Positions 44,101 through 53,252 of a stretch of 64,000 bases of DNA are shown piece by piece. The notes beneath the pieces were generated by a model, which saw nothing but the letters and a program-made list of their open reading frames with translations, was not told where the DNA came from and did not search any database. The translations under genes were made by a program, and so were the position numbers. Within the stretch, counting starts at the first letter, position 1; each line of letters begins with the position of its first letter. The DNA is from Ovis canadensis (Eukaryota; Chordata; Mammalia; Artiodactyla; Bovidae), in contig NC_091262.1 in assembly GCF_042477335.2 (NCBI RefSeq), positions 43,993,001 through 44,057,000 on the forward strand. The letters run 5' to 3'.

Positions 44101-47100
44101 TCTGGGAGCCAGGCCTGCTGGGCCTTTGGCCCGGGTGCTTGGCCCCAACTCCCATCTGAGCTCTGATCCGCATCACACATTCTCAGTCTCAGCAAGAACA
44201 CATTATCATGGCAAGGACTGGGGACAGCCGCTGTCAGACCCTGAAGGAGGCCCACAGATTTCCTTTTCTAATCTAAAACATGACGTTCTCCTTTCTTCTG
44301 GTGTCTGGAAGCTCTCGTATTTGCAAACAATGAACAAACATCACCAAAAGGCAGGCTGACTGAAGGAAGGTGAGCTAGAGGGCAACTGAAGAATACACTG
44401 GACCGTGCTGGGCAGAGACTGGGCAGTACAAGGTGGGTCGGGGGAGCAGGACACATGTCTTTGAGTTAAACTTCGTGCTTGAGTCTAAGGAAGTCCTGAC
44501 AGCGCACCTCAAGGACTCCTTCCCTAGAATGACGATCGTAGCCCTAACTTAGACTCTAGCAGGGGACTTCCCTGGTGGTCCAGTGGTTAGGAATCTGCCT
44601 TCCAATCCAGAGGACGAGGGTTCCACCCCTGTCAACGAACTAAGATCCCACATGCCGAGGGGCAACTAAGCCTGCACACCACAGCCACTGAGCCCACGCT
44701 CTGGAGCCACGAGCTGCAACTACTGAGCACACACACTGCAATGAGAGATCCTGCACGCTGCAATTAAGACCTGATGCAGCCAAAGAAATAATGAGTAAAA
44801 CAAAACTCTATGGGATACCAGGTGTTCTGTGAAGGCTTTACATGGACTACCTCTTTAAACCCTTATAAGACTCTACGAGGTGAGTGCCATTTCGCAGATG
44901 AACACTGAGGCAGAGAGGTGAACCAGCCTGCCTCAGGTCAGAGTTAGTGGTAAGCCTGGGTTGGAAGCTCAGTCTAAACCACCTCACCATACTGGGCCAC
45001 ATCCCCTTTCTCACTGGTGTTTATTACAGTTGTGATTCTGCTTTTTTAATTTTTGTGCTTTCTAAACTAAACTCTGAGCTCCAGGAGGACAGAGACCGTC
45101 TACTTTGTGCAGAGTGCAAAGCCCACCACATTGCTGGCTGGCTGGCTGGCTGAATGAATGAAAGAGTAATAAGCAGGAAAAGCTGTATGTAGGAAGATAT
45201 TCAAGGAACAGCAAATCACAGGGAAGAAGAGAAAGGGTGATAAATAATGGTGACAGAATCAAAAGGCGAACAGTCTGGAACCCCCCCCCCCACATGCCCC
45301 CACGCACCGTGGTTCCACTCCCTGGTGAAACGTGCTCCCCTGCAGAGCACCACTCACCGCAGCCTGGAAAGCAAACACCCTGGTGTTTCTCTCTAAATCC
45401 TACAAAAACAGATGCGCTTGCAAAGCATAAAATTCAGGTGAGGGACTTCCCTGGTGGTCCAGCGACTAAGACCCTGCCCTCCCAATGCAGAGGGCCTGGG
45501 TTCAATCCCTGGTCAGGGAACCAGGTCCCACATGCTGCAATTCAGAGTTCACAGCAGGCGACTAAAACCCCATGTGCTGCAATGAAGGTTGAAGATCCCA
45601 TGTGCTGCAACTAAGACCTGGTACACCCAAATAAATAAATACAAACAATTAATCATAAAAAAATTCAGTTGACCTTAAATAACAGACTGCAAAAAGGGAT
45701 GTAAAAAAAAGACTATAAAAAGGGACTCTTAAAAAAAAAAACAGTAAAAAAGAAATGTATATTTAAGGTTGGGTACACTCTAGCTTGCATGTACACACAA
45801 AACCAACTTTTACTGGCAACACTACCCAAGACCTTTTTTTTTTTTTTTTAACACAGCTATTTTTGTAGCAGTTATAATTATAAAGCATAGAGATTGAGGG
45901 CTTTGATGCTGCTGTTGCCCTTTCGGTTTTTCTCACCAATAAATCCTTCTGGCCTCACATTTCTACTGGGGGCTGTCCCTAAGAAGTGGTCACCATGGGA
46001 GACCACAAACATATTCCAACAAAGTCGTCTATTATTCCAGAGTTTTACTTTCCACTTAAGAATTATCTTTAAGGTCCAGGCATGACTATTAGTCAACCAG
46101 TCGACTGACACTGCATGACAGGGACTGCTAGGCATGAAGCAGGCTCAGTAATGATCTCAAAGTAGCAAACCTTTGCCCTTCAAGGATAAACCGCATTTGG
46201 GGGACAAAATACCCTCAGTGCCACATTAACTGCAGCCAGGTGAGGAAGACTTTGGTGGGACCGATAGTTGCAGACCTGTGTGGGGACAGCTGAGGTCTGG
46301 GTTATACCAAATGCCTCTATCCTAGGGGACACTTCTCCACCTGAAACTTCTCCGAATCGAGAGCTGATGGCAGAAAAACTTCTGGGACCCTCTTGGTGGC
46401 CTGGCTGAGGTGGCCCAAGGCTTCTCGGCTCTCCCCTGGGGCCAGGTGGGTTTCTCCACAGGACACTTGCCTGCCCCCTGCTTCCCAGCGTCCTCTGTGC
46501 TCCTCCTGCCTCATCCGCTGGTCACCGCCCCAGGTGTGACAGGGAGAGTCACCTCTGGTCAAGAACCCGCCTCCCATCCCCAGGGGCAGCCCAGAGAAGC
46601 ACAATGGGAGGAGACTCTGCCCTCCCTCCTGGGCGTCAGGATGCTCCTGCCTTAGGCGTGGGGGCCACTGACTCTGTGCAGGCCCTTCTCCCAAGTACGC
46701 TGGGAGCCAGGGTCCGCTTCTCTACCTGAGCCCACACCAGCTGTCAGGAACGGTGCTCCCTCACCTGGCCTCCACTGTGTGCCAAGGCAGCTGTGCCAGT
46801 GATGCTCCATGCATGAAAGAAGGCAAGAAACAGCTGCAGGAGGTTACGTGGAATAATGAAGTTCTAAGGGTGCATAAATAGAGAAGTCACAGCTGCAAGG
46901 GAGGGGAAAGATCTGAAACTATTCTGAGCTATGGCGACATCGACGGACGCAGACTTTCATTTTCCAAGGAAGCTTCTTAGGAAACTAACAGCTCTCTGAC
47001 TAGAAGTCTTGTGACACTTGTGTTTTTTTTTGTTTGTTTTTAAAAAGAAGGGCACAGCTGCTCTGCTGTCCCGCCGAACTAGCTCACCAAGGCCAGGTGC

Positions 47101-50100
47101 TCTAGAGTGCCTGCCATCAACGGACAGACTGTTAGCGGATTGTGGGTTTCTTGTTCCCATAACCGGAGCCCAGGCCCTGCTCTTACTTTCAGCCAGTCCA
47201 GTTCCAGCTGGTCCCTGCCCGTGGGGGCGGCCGCGGGAGAGCCGGGCACGCAGGTGGGCGAGGACGCGCTGCCCTCGCACTCGCTGAGCTGCCGGGAGAG
47301 CTTCATGATCACCTCGTCCTTGGCCTGGATGGTCTCCATCAGCATCCCCAGCCGCTCGCTGAGCTCACCCACTTTGCTCTTCAGCATCCTCACTTCCTGC
47401 TGAAGACTGTCTTTCTCCTGGTTGAACCTCTCCAGCTGGTTGGTGAGGCCCAGAATCTGGTCGTCCTTCTGGTGCAGAAGCCCCAGTGTGTCCTGTGGGA
47501 CCCCATCGCAGAGGCGACTGCTTGTGAAGTACTTGTCATACTGGGAGGACCGCACCGTCTGCTGCAGCAGCCGCACGAGCTCCTGGGAGCCAGGGAAGAT
47601 GGATCAGGGAGCAGGGATGGGAGGAAAAGCAGGGATCATGACAAGTCTACACGGAGCAACCATTAGCATCTGAGCAAATGCAGAAATTTAATGGAAACAG
47701 CTTAACACCCAACTTCTTCTTGAAGGATCTCAAAAATTAGAGAAGGAAAAATAATTGTTCCATAAAGGCTGTCTGCAGAGAACAATGATAGGAAGCAGGA
47801 AATGGTGGACAGGCAGACTGCAATTAGCAATGGTTCCCAGTGAACATTCATCCGTATTAAAACATCTGAGCTCTAAGTTCACTGATCTGCTGGGGAATTA
47901 AGTATAATTAGGTGTGATCAGCTCAAAAAAAAGCTGCTGTTTAACAGGATGTGGAAACTCTTACAAACTGTTCACAGGGCTTGGGCTGGAATTATGCTCA
48001 AAGAGAGTGGGCGAGGTGCAGACGACACCCTCCCCAGTTCACTCTGAGGGTCTTCACTCTCCTCAGAATTTCAAGTATCTATGAATAAACGATCAAGCAG
48101 AGCAGCAGTGCCTACGTCAGTGGCCATGGCAACATGTAACTCTTAGGGGAAAAGCACCTTCTGGGAAATAACAGAGCCAGAGAAACAAGAAAGCCGGGTT
48201 TTTCTCCTCCGGTCCCTGGCCTGCTGATGTGAGATAAGATATAAACGCTGAGGAAGGAGAATTACCTTCTGACTGGCTAAGTCTTTTCTTAACCTTTCTA
48301 GCTCTTCCTGCTGGTTCTGGACAAGCAGCTGCATCTCAGAGGCCGGCTTGCTGGCGCTGCCACTGCCCGATGGCACCTCGGGTGAAGGGTCACCAAGACT
48401 GTGGCGATTTTTGTATGATCCAATCATTTCTTTCAAAGGGCGCCTTCCTTTATAGGGAATACGTCCAAAATCAAAGGGAAATCCTGAGCCAGTTATTCCT
48501 ACATTAAAAAAAAAAAAAAAAGCTTGTTTTAAGTTCAACCCTGATCTTCCTTCCGGAAATTCCAGTAAAATACATTAAAATACATTAATATCATCATCTA
48601 AGGAGTTCTGTGCGCATCACTGTGCTCCTACCTCGTTCCTGATAACAACCAAACTTAGAACCAAAGACGATCTTTCACATGAACACTTTTAAGGAAAACT
48701 GTCTCTATTTGATGGCTCAATTTTTGCACTGAAAGAGAAAGTGTTAGTCACTCAGTTGCGTCTGACTCTTTGTGACTCTGTGACCCCATGGACTATAGCC
48801 CACCAGGCTCCTCTGTCTATGGAATTCTCCAGGCAAGAATACTGGAGTGGGGGTTGCCATTTCCTTCTCCAGGGGATCTTCCCTACCCAGGGATTGAACC
48901 TGCGTTTCCCGCACTGCAGACAGACTCTTTACCAGCTGAGCCAGCAGGGAAGCCAAGAAAGTTTTCCCTGACTAGGAACTGAACCTGGGCCGCGGTGGTG
49001 AAAGTGCTGCACTCTAGCCGCTAGACCACAGGGGAAGTTTAATGTTTAATGCTCAATTTTTGCATTAAGACAGGTGAAAAAAGTTAGACTGTACATCAGT
49101 ACTAATGAGGAATCTATGACAAAACTGTACTATACCTCTCTTAAGATTCTTTTGTAATATTAAGTTTGTTTCTCAGAAGATCCGTTCTAAGCCTATATGT
49201 TCACATCACCATTTTCCAATTTCAGGTGCTTTGAGGACCAAAGAGAGCGGGAACACAGACCAGGGAAAAGCCCGGTTGCTCCAAGTTCCTACAGCATCAG
49301 CACCCTGGGCACACAGCATCCCTTCCCCTGGCGCCTCAGTGAGGACAGGGCCAACATCTACAAGGCTAGCAGGCAGGACTTAGAGATACACTACGGATCT
49401 TGGCTGCTTGCTTTCTGCTCATCTGTATTTACTAAAAAAGAAAAAAACCCACAAAACCCCCAAGTTTATGTTTTCTTAATTGTAAATCCATTTTATTCTC
49501 TTTCTTAAAAATACTGAGATAGCCAAATAAATTTTAGTGTAGATGGATTTGAATATATATTAAAAATGTAAAGAGGAGACACAGGAGGGCATGCTATACA
49601 GATTCCATTTACATAAATTTAGAAAGCAGGCAAAACAAAATCTATGATGTTAGGAGTCAGGATGGTGGTGGGGTGGAGGGGGTGGGAGGTGATGCAGTGA
49701 CTCGAAGTGGTCTGGGGATGGGGGCTGGCCCCTGGCACTGTCCTGTTTCTTCAAGTAAGTGCTGGCTACATGGATATGTTCACTTTGTGAAAATCCATCA
49801 AGCCAAACATTTCTGACTAGAGGGCTTTTCTGCATGTACACAGATTAGCTTGCTACTGCTATTGTTGTCCAGTCATTAAGTTGTTTCCGACTCTTTGGGA
49901 CACCATTGACTGTAGCCCATCAGGCTCCTTTGGGATTTCACAGGCAAGAATACTGGAGTGGGTTGTGATTTCCTTCACCAGGAGATCTTCCTGACCCAGG
50001 GATCAAACCCGTATCTCCTGCACTATAGGCAGATTCTTCACCTCTGAGCCACCGGGGAAGCCCATGGAGATTAGCTTACTTCCCATGAATAACAGGGACA

Positions 50101-52035
50101 AGAAGCTGGTGGGCTGACTCCTGACTCACAGGAAATATCCATGAATCAACAAGATAAAAATCAGAGACACCTTTGTCTCCCTGTGTCTTTCACATGGGCT
50201 GCCTCTCAAAGGGCCAGGGGCTGAGCAGAGACTAAGAAGGCACTGCCCTCCAGCAGTGCTGGCAGTTCGTGCCTTGATCGAGTCACTAAGCCTCAGTGAT
50301 TCTTCCCTTCCAGTCTTGCTACTGTGCACCCTTCCAGTTCATCCCTAGAGTCTCTAGGGGAAATCAGAACCAACAGTATTTACCTTCAACAATCCAAATC
50401 CCCAGCCCCAATCCCTGTTCCTCCAGGAGGCTTTCCCAGTTCACAAGGAGCCCCTCTACGGGGTGCCCCTCCAGCTGTGCCACGCGCTGGGCCACAAGGC
50501 ATGCTCAGCTTGGCCATATCTTCACCACGTCACACTGGACCATAGGCTTCCATGTGACCATCCTGCAGATCACAAGGGAACTCCCCACCAAAGCAAGTCC
50601 TGGTGGTCCTTTCCCACGGGACAGAAAAATATTGCCTTTAGTGAACATATGCTCTCAGTAAGATTTCCTAAAACTCTGCCTCCTATTCCTGTTAGCCTGT
50701 GCCAGAAGCGAGCACAAGGAAGAATTTCAAAATTATTTATTGCTATTTTACATTTAAAACATTGATATTCCCTCAATGGATCCATGGCTGTGGAACCATG
50801 AAAGGCTGCTTAACAAAATGCTGATGGAGAAATGTAAGAATGAGTCAGGCTGACACCTTAAATCCTGATGGACCTTAGTATCACAGAAAGAGGGAAAACC
50901 AGATATTACATCTTCCAGATGTGATTCAACAAGAAATAAACAACATCCCCAGCCCCTACACCAACCCAAAACATACTCTAGTCATAATTAAAAGTCAACC
51001 CTGAATCTGTGCAGGCCTCTGCTCTAGCGACCAGTGTATACGGGAAACACCACGTACAGTGTAAACAGCGTATGAGCAAATACAGGAATGGAGGAGCCTG
51101 TTACGTGACCTTACAGAAATACAATCAGCAAAACCCAGAATGTGGGCAATTCCTCAGCATGAAGACTCTGGTTCTTCAACAAGCAGAGCGAGGTAAATGA
51201 AAGACAAAAAGAAAACAGAGAGCTGTTCAGCCTGAAAGAGACCTAAAAAGACACACAACTAAACACACCTAGGGGCCCTGTTAGCACCTCACTTGCTCAG
51301 GCCAACTGCCAGAATTACAGAACAACTGGGGAAGAAGACAAGCAGGACTTACCGTAGCTGCATTTAGGTTTAATGGTGAAGCCATGGTTCTTTTAAAGAA
51401 TCATCTCTTAGATATACATACTAAAATGTTTACACATGCAATGGATTAATATCTAGAATTTAATTTAAAATAACCCAGCTGGTAGTAGATGCCAAGGGGC
51501 AGGAGCTCAGAGAAGAAAGAAGCCAAAGCTGCAGAATATGACACCACATTTTCTACTTTTGTGTGCATTAACACATATCTGTAAATAGAAAGTTTTCTTT
51601 TTTTTTTTTTAAATCAGTATTTCCATAAAGAGCACCATGACTTCTGGATTTCCCATTTCCTGAAAAAGTCTCAGAACCACAGGACAGGACATTTATTTAT
51701 TTCTGTGACATCTCATTTTTAAGCTTTTATATTTTGTTTCCCACAGAGAGAAAACAGCTCCCACTGGGTCTCATGCTCCTAGTGGTACCTGTGACCAAAG
51801 GGCCTCCAAGGGCATCGGGGGCTGACAGATGGCAGAGGCGAGAGTGACGATGACAGGGCCCACGTCCATACCTTTGTTTCCTTCAGGCGTCTGCTTCTTC
51901 CTCTCCTCCTGCACCATGGACTCCTCCAGTTCCTTAGGGCTTGGGTCTAGAAGCTCCCACTCTTCACTGGTGTAAAACACACTCCTTCGACTATCATTAT
52001 GCCCTCTCCCAGGACGGAAAGAAGACATTGAGTTT
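20230..52035 (-). CDS. TBC1D2B: TBC1D2B, partial spliced gene (3' 10 exons)
   Basis: Rab GTPase-activating protein of the TBC family, acting on endosomal and vesicle membranes. Coding exons on the - strand, in transcript order: 52035-51872, 48498-48266, 47582-47187, 42344-42234, 40897-40704, 37753-37259, 34751-34634, 28970-28785, 26932-26811, 23330-23135. They join in frame to 737 residues plus stop. A linker rich in Ser/Arg and acidic residues (1-132) is followed by a coiled coil (about 150-350) and the TBC domain (about 432-630). An acidic tail, SDEEEDT, ends the protein. The arginine finger is in IELDLLR (37381-37383) and the glutamine finger in YCQG (37270-37272). The sequence matches recalled human TBC1D2B rather than the paralogue TBC1D2. 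About 226 N-terminal residues with the PH domain lie beyond the window. The span includes the 3' UTR from 20230. Confidence 0.97.
20248..20253 (-). promoter_or_regulatory. TBC1D2B: TBC1D2B polyadenylation signal AATAAA
   Basis: TTTATT on the + strand reads AATAAA on the - strand. It lies 2.9 kb past the TBC1D2B stop and is the last canonical signal before the ADAMTS7 3' end. Cleavage would fall around 20225-20235. Confidence 0.65.
23135..23330 (-). CDS. TBC1D2B: TBC1D2B last coding exon
   Basis: One base completes Arg, then KLIGISFGDLNPFPLRQI and a charged helix to DTSPDKGELVSDEEEDT, with the stop at 23135-23137. The acceptor is ccactag. The exon continues into the 3' UTR. Confidence 0.96.
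23331..26810 (-). other. TBC1D2B: TBC1D2B last intron
   Basis: 3.5-kb intron between the last TBC exon and the terminal exon. No recent SINE is evident. The several short open frames have no splice support or family resemblance. Confidence 0.65.
26811..26932 (-). CDS. TBC1D2B: TBC1D2B exon: end of TBC domain
   Basis: Reads VIFRFALALFKYKEEEIL through FKYLRYFTRTILDA plus two bases of an Arg codon. This is the C-terminal helices of the TBC domain. The acceptor is ttccgcag and the donor gtgagt. Confidence 0.97.
27255..27470 (+). repeat. Bov-tA SINE
   Basis: A near full-length copy: ggacttccctggtggctcag head, ggttcgatccctgggtcggg, Bov-A body, and a cactttcactttcac tail. It is flanked by perfect 11-base direct repeats tctgattctca (27244-27254 and 27471-27481). 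It is antisense to TBC1D2B, in the intron 26933-28784. Confidence 0.95.
27885..28300 (+). repeat. Old L1 3'-end fragment
   Basis: Diverged L1-like sequence: ctcaaactgctggtgggagc, caatttggcatt, aacaaggtgaatgtccatta. It is followed by an A-rich run at 28193-28209. Confidence 0.5.
28440..28640 (+). repeat. MIR relic
   Basis: Eroded MIR: gggcctctacctcctcatcc, atacaatgggataat, and gcctggcacagggtttggca. It lies just downstream of a TBC-domain exon. Confidence 0.5.
28785..28970 (-). CDS. TBC1D2B: TBC1D2B exon: TBC domain
   Basis: 62 codons, phase 0 at both ends: VDQRVFRDLMSEKLPRLHAH, then LITFNWFLVVFVDSV, ending FLYEGPK. It carries the conserved W-F-L-hydrophobic segment of TBC domains. The donor is gtgggt. 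Confidence 0.97.
31640..31717. repeat. Perfect 39-base tandem duplication
   Basis: Two adjacent identical units, 31640-31678 and 31679-31717, containing catgtgcacgcacctcacac. Identity between copies indicates a young duplication. It lies about 50 bases from a Bov-tA copy. Confidence 0.93.
31770..31970 (-). repeat. Bov-tA SINE
   Basis: Antisense copy: aaggcgctcagctgtgtctg, Bov-A body with attctccaggcaagaatacg, then the head region ending tctttaccaccagcgccat. Imperfect gcatgca-type repeats flank it. Confidence 0.88.
32809..32842 (+). repeat. Truncated Bov-tA head
   Basis: Only the tRNA-like 5' part, gcttccctggtggctcagat plus ggtaaac, is present before the sequence departs from the SINE. Confidence 0.7.
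34634..34751 (-). CDS. TBC1D2B: TBC1D2B exon: TBC domain
   Basis: One base completes the Arg codon, then 39 codons LVAVALLYLEQEDAFWCLV to LLGSQ. This is a helical core segment of the TBC fold. The acceptor is gcttgtag and the donor gtactc. Confidence 0.96.
34752..37258 (-). other. TBC1D2B: TBC1D2B intron, 2.5 kb
   Basis: AT-rich intron with homopolymer A/T runs (35558-35570, 36134-36150). No recent SINE, RNA gene or further exon is recognised. Confidence 0.6.
37259..37753 (-). CDS. TBC1D2B: TBC1D2B exon: start of TBC domain with both catalytic fingers
   Basis: Residues 367-530. EYDIYGFKTVPEDDEEEK leads into the TBC domain at LVRAGIPHEHRSKVWKW (RxxxW motif). IELDLLR holds the arginine finger (37381-37383), and GYCQG holds the glutamine finger (37270-37272), four codons before the exon end. 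Both residues needed for dual-finger GTPase activation are intact. The donor is gtgggt. Confidence 0.97.
37754..40703 (-). other. TBC1D2B: TBC1D2B intron, 2.9 kb
   Basis: Contains an antisense Bov-A monomer with a CTG-repeat end (38246-38382), possible old L1-like sequence at about 39120-39500, and a sense MIR relic at about 39660-39890 (gccgtgtgacctgggc; agctcctggcacac). Confidence 0.55.
38246..38382 (-). repeat. Bov-A monomer SINE with (CTG)n tail
   Basis: On the + strand it opens with about seven GCT/CTG units, then taagtcgcttcagtcgtatc and the Bov-A body to ccttctccag. Flanking direct repeats of 13 bases with one mismatch (38233-38245 and 38383-38395) mark the insertion. Confidence 0.93.
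40704..40897 (-). CDS. TBC1D2B: TBC1D2B exon: end of coiled coil, pre-TBC linker
   Basis: Reads YSSLEAKLCQIESKYLILLQ through ARDVIAQLLEDALQVES to KPHLV, plus two bases of a split Ser codon. Residues 302-365. The acceptor is ctctgcag and the donor gtaaag. Confidence 0.94.
41501..41713 (-). repeat. Bov-tA SINE
   Basis: Antisense near full-length copy from gaaagtgaagtgaaagtgaa through gaattctccaggccagaata to the head end ccacaagggaagccc. A small internal duplication (gcatcaaacccaggttt, then gcatcaaacccgc) lies near the B-box region. Confidence 0.92.
41714..41826 (-). repeat. Partial Bov-tA directly abutting the previous copy
   Basis: A second antisense copy starts with no spacer (aagaatattggagtgggtag) and ends at the head (tctttaccaactgagttatc). 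The 3' half of the element is missing. Confidence 0.85.
42234..42344 (-). CDS. TBC1D2B: TBC1D2B small exon: coiled coil
   Basis: 37 codons, phase 0 at both ends: DNLQGYKTQNKFLNKEILEL, ending RRERDLMAK. The acceptor is ttccaacag and the donor gtgggt. It is part of the same helical segment. No ATG precedes most of it, so it was found by splice sites and homology rather than as an open frame. Confidence 0.93.
42444..42637 (-). repeat. Bov-tA SINE
   Basis: Antisense copy: gaaagtgcaagtcgctcagt, Bov-A body, and tctttactagctgagctacc head. It is flanked by perfect 11-base repeats tagccctttct (42433-42443 and 42638-42648). It lies 90 bases upstream (in TBC1D2B sense) of a coiled-coil exon. Confidence 0.95.
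43221..43483 (+). repeat. CHR-type tRNA-Glu SINE
   Basis: Head ggactttcctggtggtccag, B-box region gggttcaatccctggtccgg, then the CHR body (gtgccacaacagaagccgcc) and an A-rich tail. 10-base flanking repeats with one mismatch occur at 43211-43220 and 43484-43493. Confidence 0.9.
44560..44803 (+). repeat. CHR-type tRNA-Glu SINE
   Basis: Head ggacttccctggtggtccag, body with gatcccacatgccgaggggc and gagctgcaactactgagc, and A-rich tail aataatgagtaaaac. Confidence 0.9.
45442..45650 (+). repeat. CHR-type tRNA-Glu SINE
   Basis: Head ggacttccctggtggtccag, then ggttcaatccctggtcaggg, a body with three catgctgcaa/catgtgctgcaa units, and tail aataaataaataca. Confidence 0.9.
47187..47582 (-). CDS. TBC1D2B: TBC1D2B exon: coiled coil
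   Basis: 132 codons, phase 0 at both ends. It begins ELVRLLQQTVRSSQYDKY. Long heptads follow (LTNQLERFNQEKDSLQQEV, then LGMLMETIQAKDEVIMKL). A Pro/Ser/Ala-rich insert comes before RDQLELDWLK. Residues 133-264. The donor is gtaaga. Confidence 0.95.
47583..48265 (-). other. TBC1D2B: TBC1D2B intron, 0.7 kb
   Basis: Separates two coiled-coil exons. No repeat or RNA gene is recognised. Confidence 0.6.
48266..48498 (-). CDS. TBC1D2B: TBC1D2B exon: linker into coiled coil
   Basis: Two bases complete Gly, then it reads ITGSGFPFDFGRIPYKGRR and continues to QNQQEELERLRKDLASQK. The Ser/Gly-rich middle passes into a heptad-like stretch that opens the coiled coil. Residues 56-132. The donor is gtaatt. 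Confidence 0.95.
48731..48954 (-). repeat. Bov-tA SINE
   Basis: Antisense near full-length copy from gaaagagaaagtgttagtca, through attctccaggcaagaatact, to the head end ccagctgagccagcagggaa. Confidence 0.92.
48964..49035 (-). tRNA. tRNA-Glu-like pseudogene (anticodon position TTC)
   Basis: 72 bases on the - strand align without gaps to mammalian tRNA-Glu as recalled. The D-arm tgtggtctagcggctag, anticodon-loop ctTTCac, accaccgcggccc and T-arm ggttcagttcc are all in place. The acceptor stem pairs at only about four of seven positions, and the B box has two changes, so it is probably not functional. It abuts the Bov-tA at 48731-48954. Unlike the CHR SINE heads in this window it keeps the anticodon arm of a true tRNA-Glu and has no SINE body. 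The alternative is a strongly truncated tRNA-derived SINE. Confidence 0.6.
49852..50067 (-). repeat. Bov-tA SINE
   Basis: Antisense, fairly diverged copy (gtccagtcattaagttgttt; ggcaagaatactggagtggg; gagccaccggggaagccc). It is flanked by perfect 10-base repeats agattagctt (49842-49851 and 50068-50077). Confidence 0.92.
51872..52035 (-). CDS. TBC1D2B: TBC1D2B exon: linker after PH domain
   Basis: Most upstream TBC1D2B exon in the window. One base completes a codon, then it reads NSMSSFRPGRGHND, SVFYTSEEWELLD and ends PEGNK plus one base of Gly. The acceptor on the - strand is cccaatag and the donor gtatgg. The Met in it is internal, since the human protein has the PH domain before it. Confidence 0.94.
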
Positions 52036-52097
52036 CTATTGGGAAAAACAAAATGTTCACCTTTTTAAAAAATGGCAAGACAAAATGTGATGTCACA

Positions 52098-52212
52098 TAT
52101 GGACATGAATTTGAACAAACTCCGGGAGATCCTGAAGGACAGGGAAGGCTGACATGCTACAGTCCACGGGGTAGCAAAGAGTCGGACGCCACTTAGTGAC
52201 TGAACAACAGCA
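52098..52212 (+). repeat. BovB 3'-tail fragment
   Basis: Matches the BovB/Bov-A end (gggagatcctgaaggacagg; gctacagtccacggggtagc; tgactgaacaacagcagc). It interrupts old L1-like sequence that continues at 52218-52555. Confidence 0.75.
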
Positions 52213-52217
52213 GCAAC

Positions 52218-52555
52218 AAATATCACATATATACGACAGGCAAAAACTAAAATATGATCATAGCAAATGCTGGTGAGGATATGGAGAAATGAGAACTCTC
52301 ATACACTGCTGGCGGCATGTATAAATTGGAACTATTACCAGGGAGAACAATTCAGCAACATACAGATAAATTGAAGAGGTCTTTACCCTAAGGTCCAACA
52401 ACTCAGCAAGAAACTCTTCAACATGTACACAAGGAGACACAAGCAAGAACATCCACTGCATCACTGTTCATGTTAGCAAAGACCCCGACACCTACACATC
52501 TACTGACACGAGGGTGAACCGCAGCATATCCATAGAACCAAATACTACACGTCAA
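52218..52555 (+). repeat. Old L1 fragment
   Basis: L1 3'-region signatures: caaatgctggtgaggatatg, tcatacactgctggcggc, ccactgcatcactgttcatg. It is heavily diverged. Confidence 0.6.
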
Positions 52556-52562
52556 CAAGCGA

Positions 52563-52651
52563 ATCTGTTCACTCAACAAATATTAATTAAGGGCCTACTA
52601 CGTGCCAGGCTCTACGTTTGGGATTTGCTAGTGAACAAACAGTGTCAGACT
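52563..52651 (+). repeat. L2-like fragment split by BovB
   Basis: tcaacaaatattaattaagg, cctactacgtgccaggctct and gtgaacaaacagtg resemble an L2 end. A plausible continuation (ccttgtggaatgtacattc) appears at 53258-53345 after the BovB copy. Confidence 0.45.
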
Positions 52652-53252
52652 TTATTTTTGGGGCTCCAAAATCACTCCAAATGGTGATTGCAGCCATGAA
52701 GTTAAAAGACACTTACTACTTGGAAGGAAAGTTATGACCAACCTAGACAGCATATTCAAAAGCAGAGACATTACTTTGCCAACAAAGGTCTATCTAGTAA
52801 CGGCTATGGTTTTTCCTGTAGTCATGTATGGAAGTGAGAGTTGGACTGTGAAGAGAGCTGAGCGTCAAAGAATTGATGCTTTTGAACTGTGGTGTTGGAG
52901 AAGACTCTTGAGAGTCCCTTGGACTGCAAGGAGATCCAATCAGTCCATTCTGAAGGAGATCAGTCCTGGGTGTTCACTGGAAGGACTGATGCTAAAGCTG
53001 AAACTCCAATACTTTGGCCACCTCATGCAAAGAGTTGACTCATTGGAAAAGACTCTGATGCTGGGAGGGATTGGGGGCAGGAGGAGCAGGGGACGACAGA
53101 GGATGAGATGGCTGGATGGCAGCACAGACTCGATGGACATGAGTTTGAGTGAACTCCAGGAATTGATGATGGACACGGAGGCCTGGCGTGCTGCGATTCA
53201 TGGGGTGTTGGAAAGAGTTGGACACGACTGAGCGACTGAACTGAACTGAACA
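52652..53252 (+). mobile_element. BovB (RTE) LINE 3' end with reading-frame remnant
   Basis: A 5'-truncated BovB retrotransposon. An open stretch of 165 codons (52734-53231) covers the C-terminal part of the RTE reverse-transcriptase protein ([35 protein letters not shown]). It is followed by the 3' tail ending gaactgaactgaac. BovB is typical of ruminants and is known for horizontal spread among vertebrates. Without its 5' part this copy cannot be autonomous. Confidence 0.9.

Larger units (their letters stand above)
42345..47186 (-). other. TBC1D2B: TBC1D2B intron, 4.8 kb
   Basis: Contains one Bov-tA and three CHR-type SINEs (listed separately). Antisense MIR relics lie at about 43950-44110 and 44820-45010. 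There is a (CTGG)n run at 45133-45152, a C-run at 45280-45291 and an A-rich/T-rich segment at 45640-45850. The stretch 46300-46750 is GC-rich without recognisable coding. Confidence 0.6.
48499..51871 (-). other. TBC1D2B: TBC1D2B intron, 3.4 kb
   Basis: Holds two antisense Bov-tA copies and the tRNA-Glu-like sequence listed separately. The interval 50130-51870 shows nothing recognisable apart from T-rich runs (51597-51611). Confidence 0.6.

Noticed and set aside
48964..49035. A functional tRNA-Glu gene.
   Set aside because: Acceptor-stem pairing is lost at about three positions and the B box carries two changes, so it is annotated as a pseudogene-like copy.
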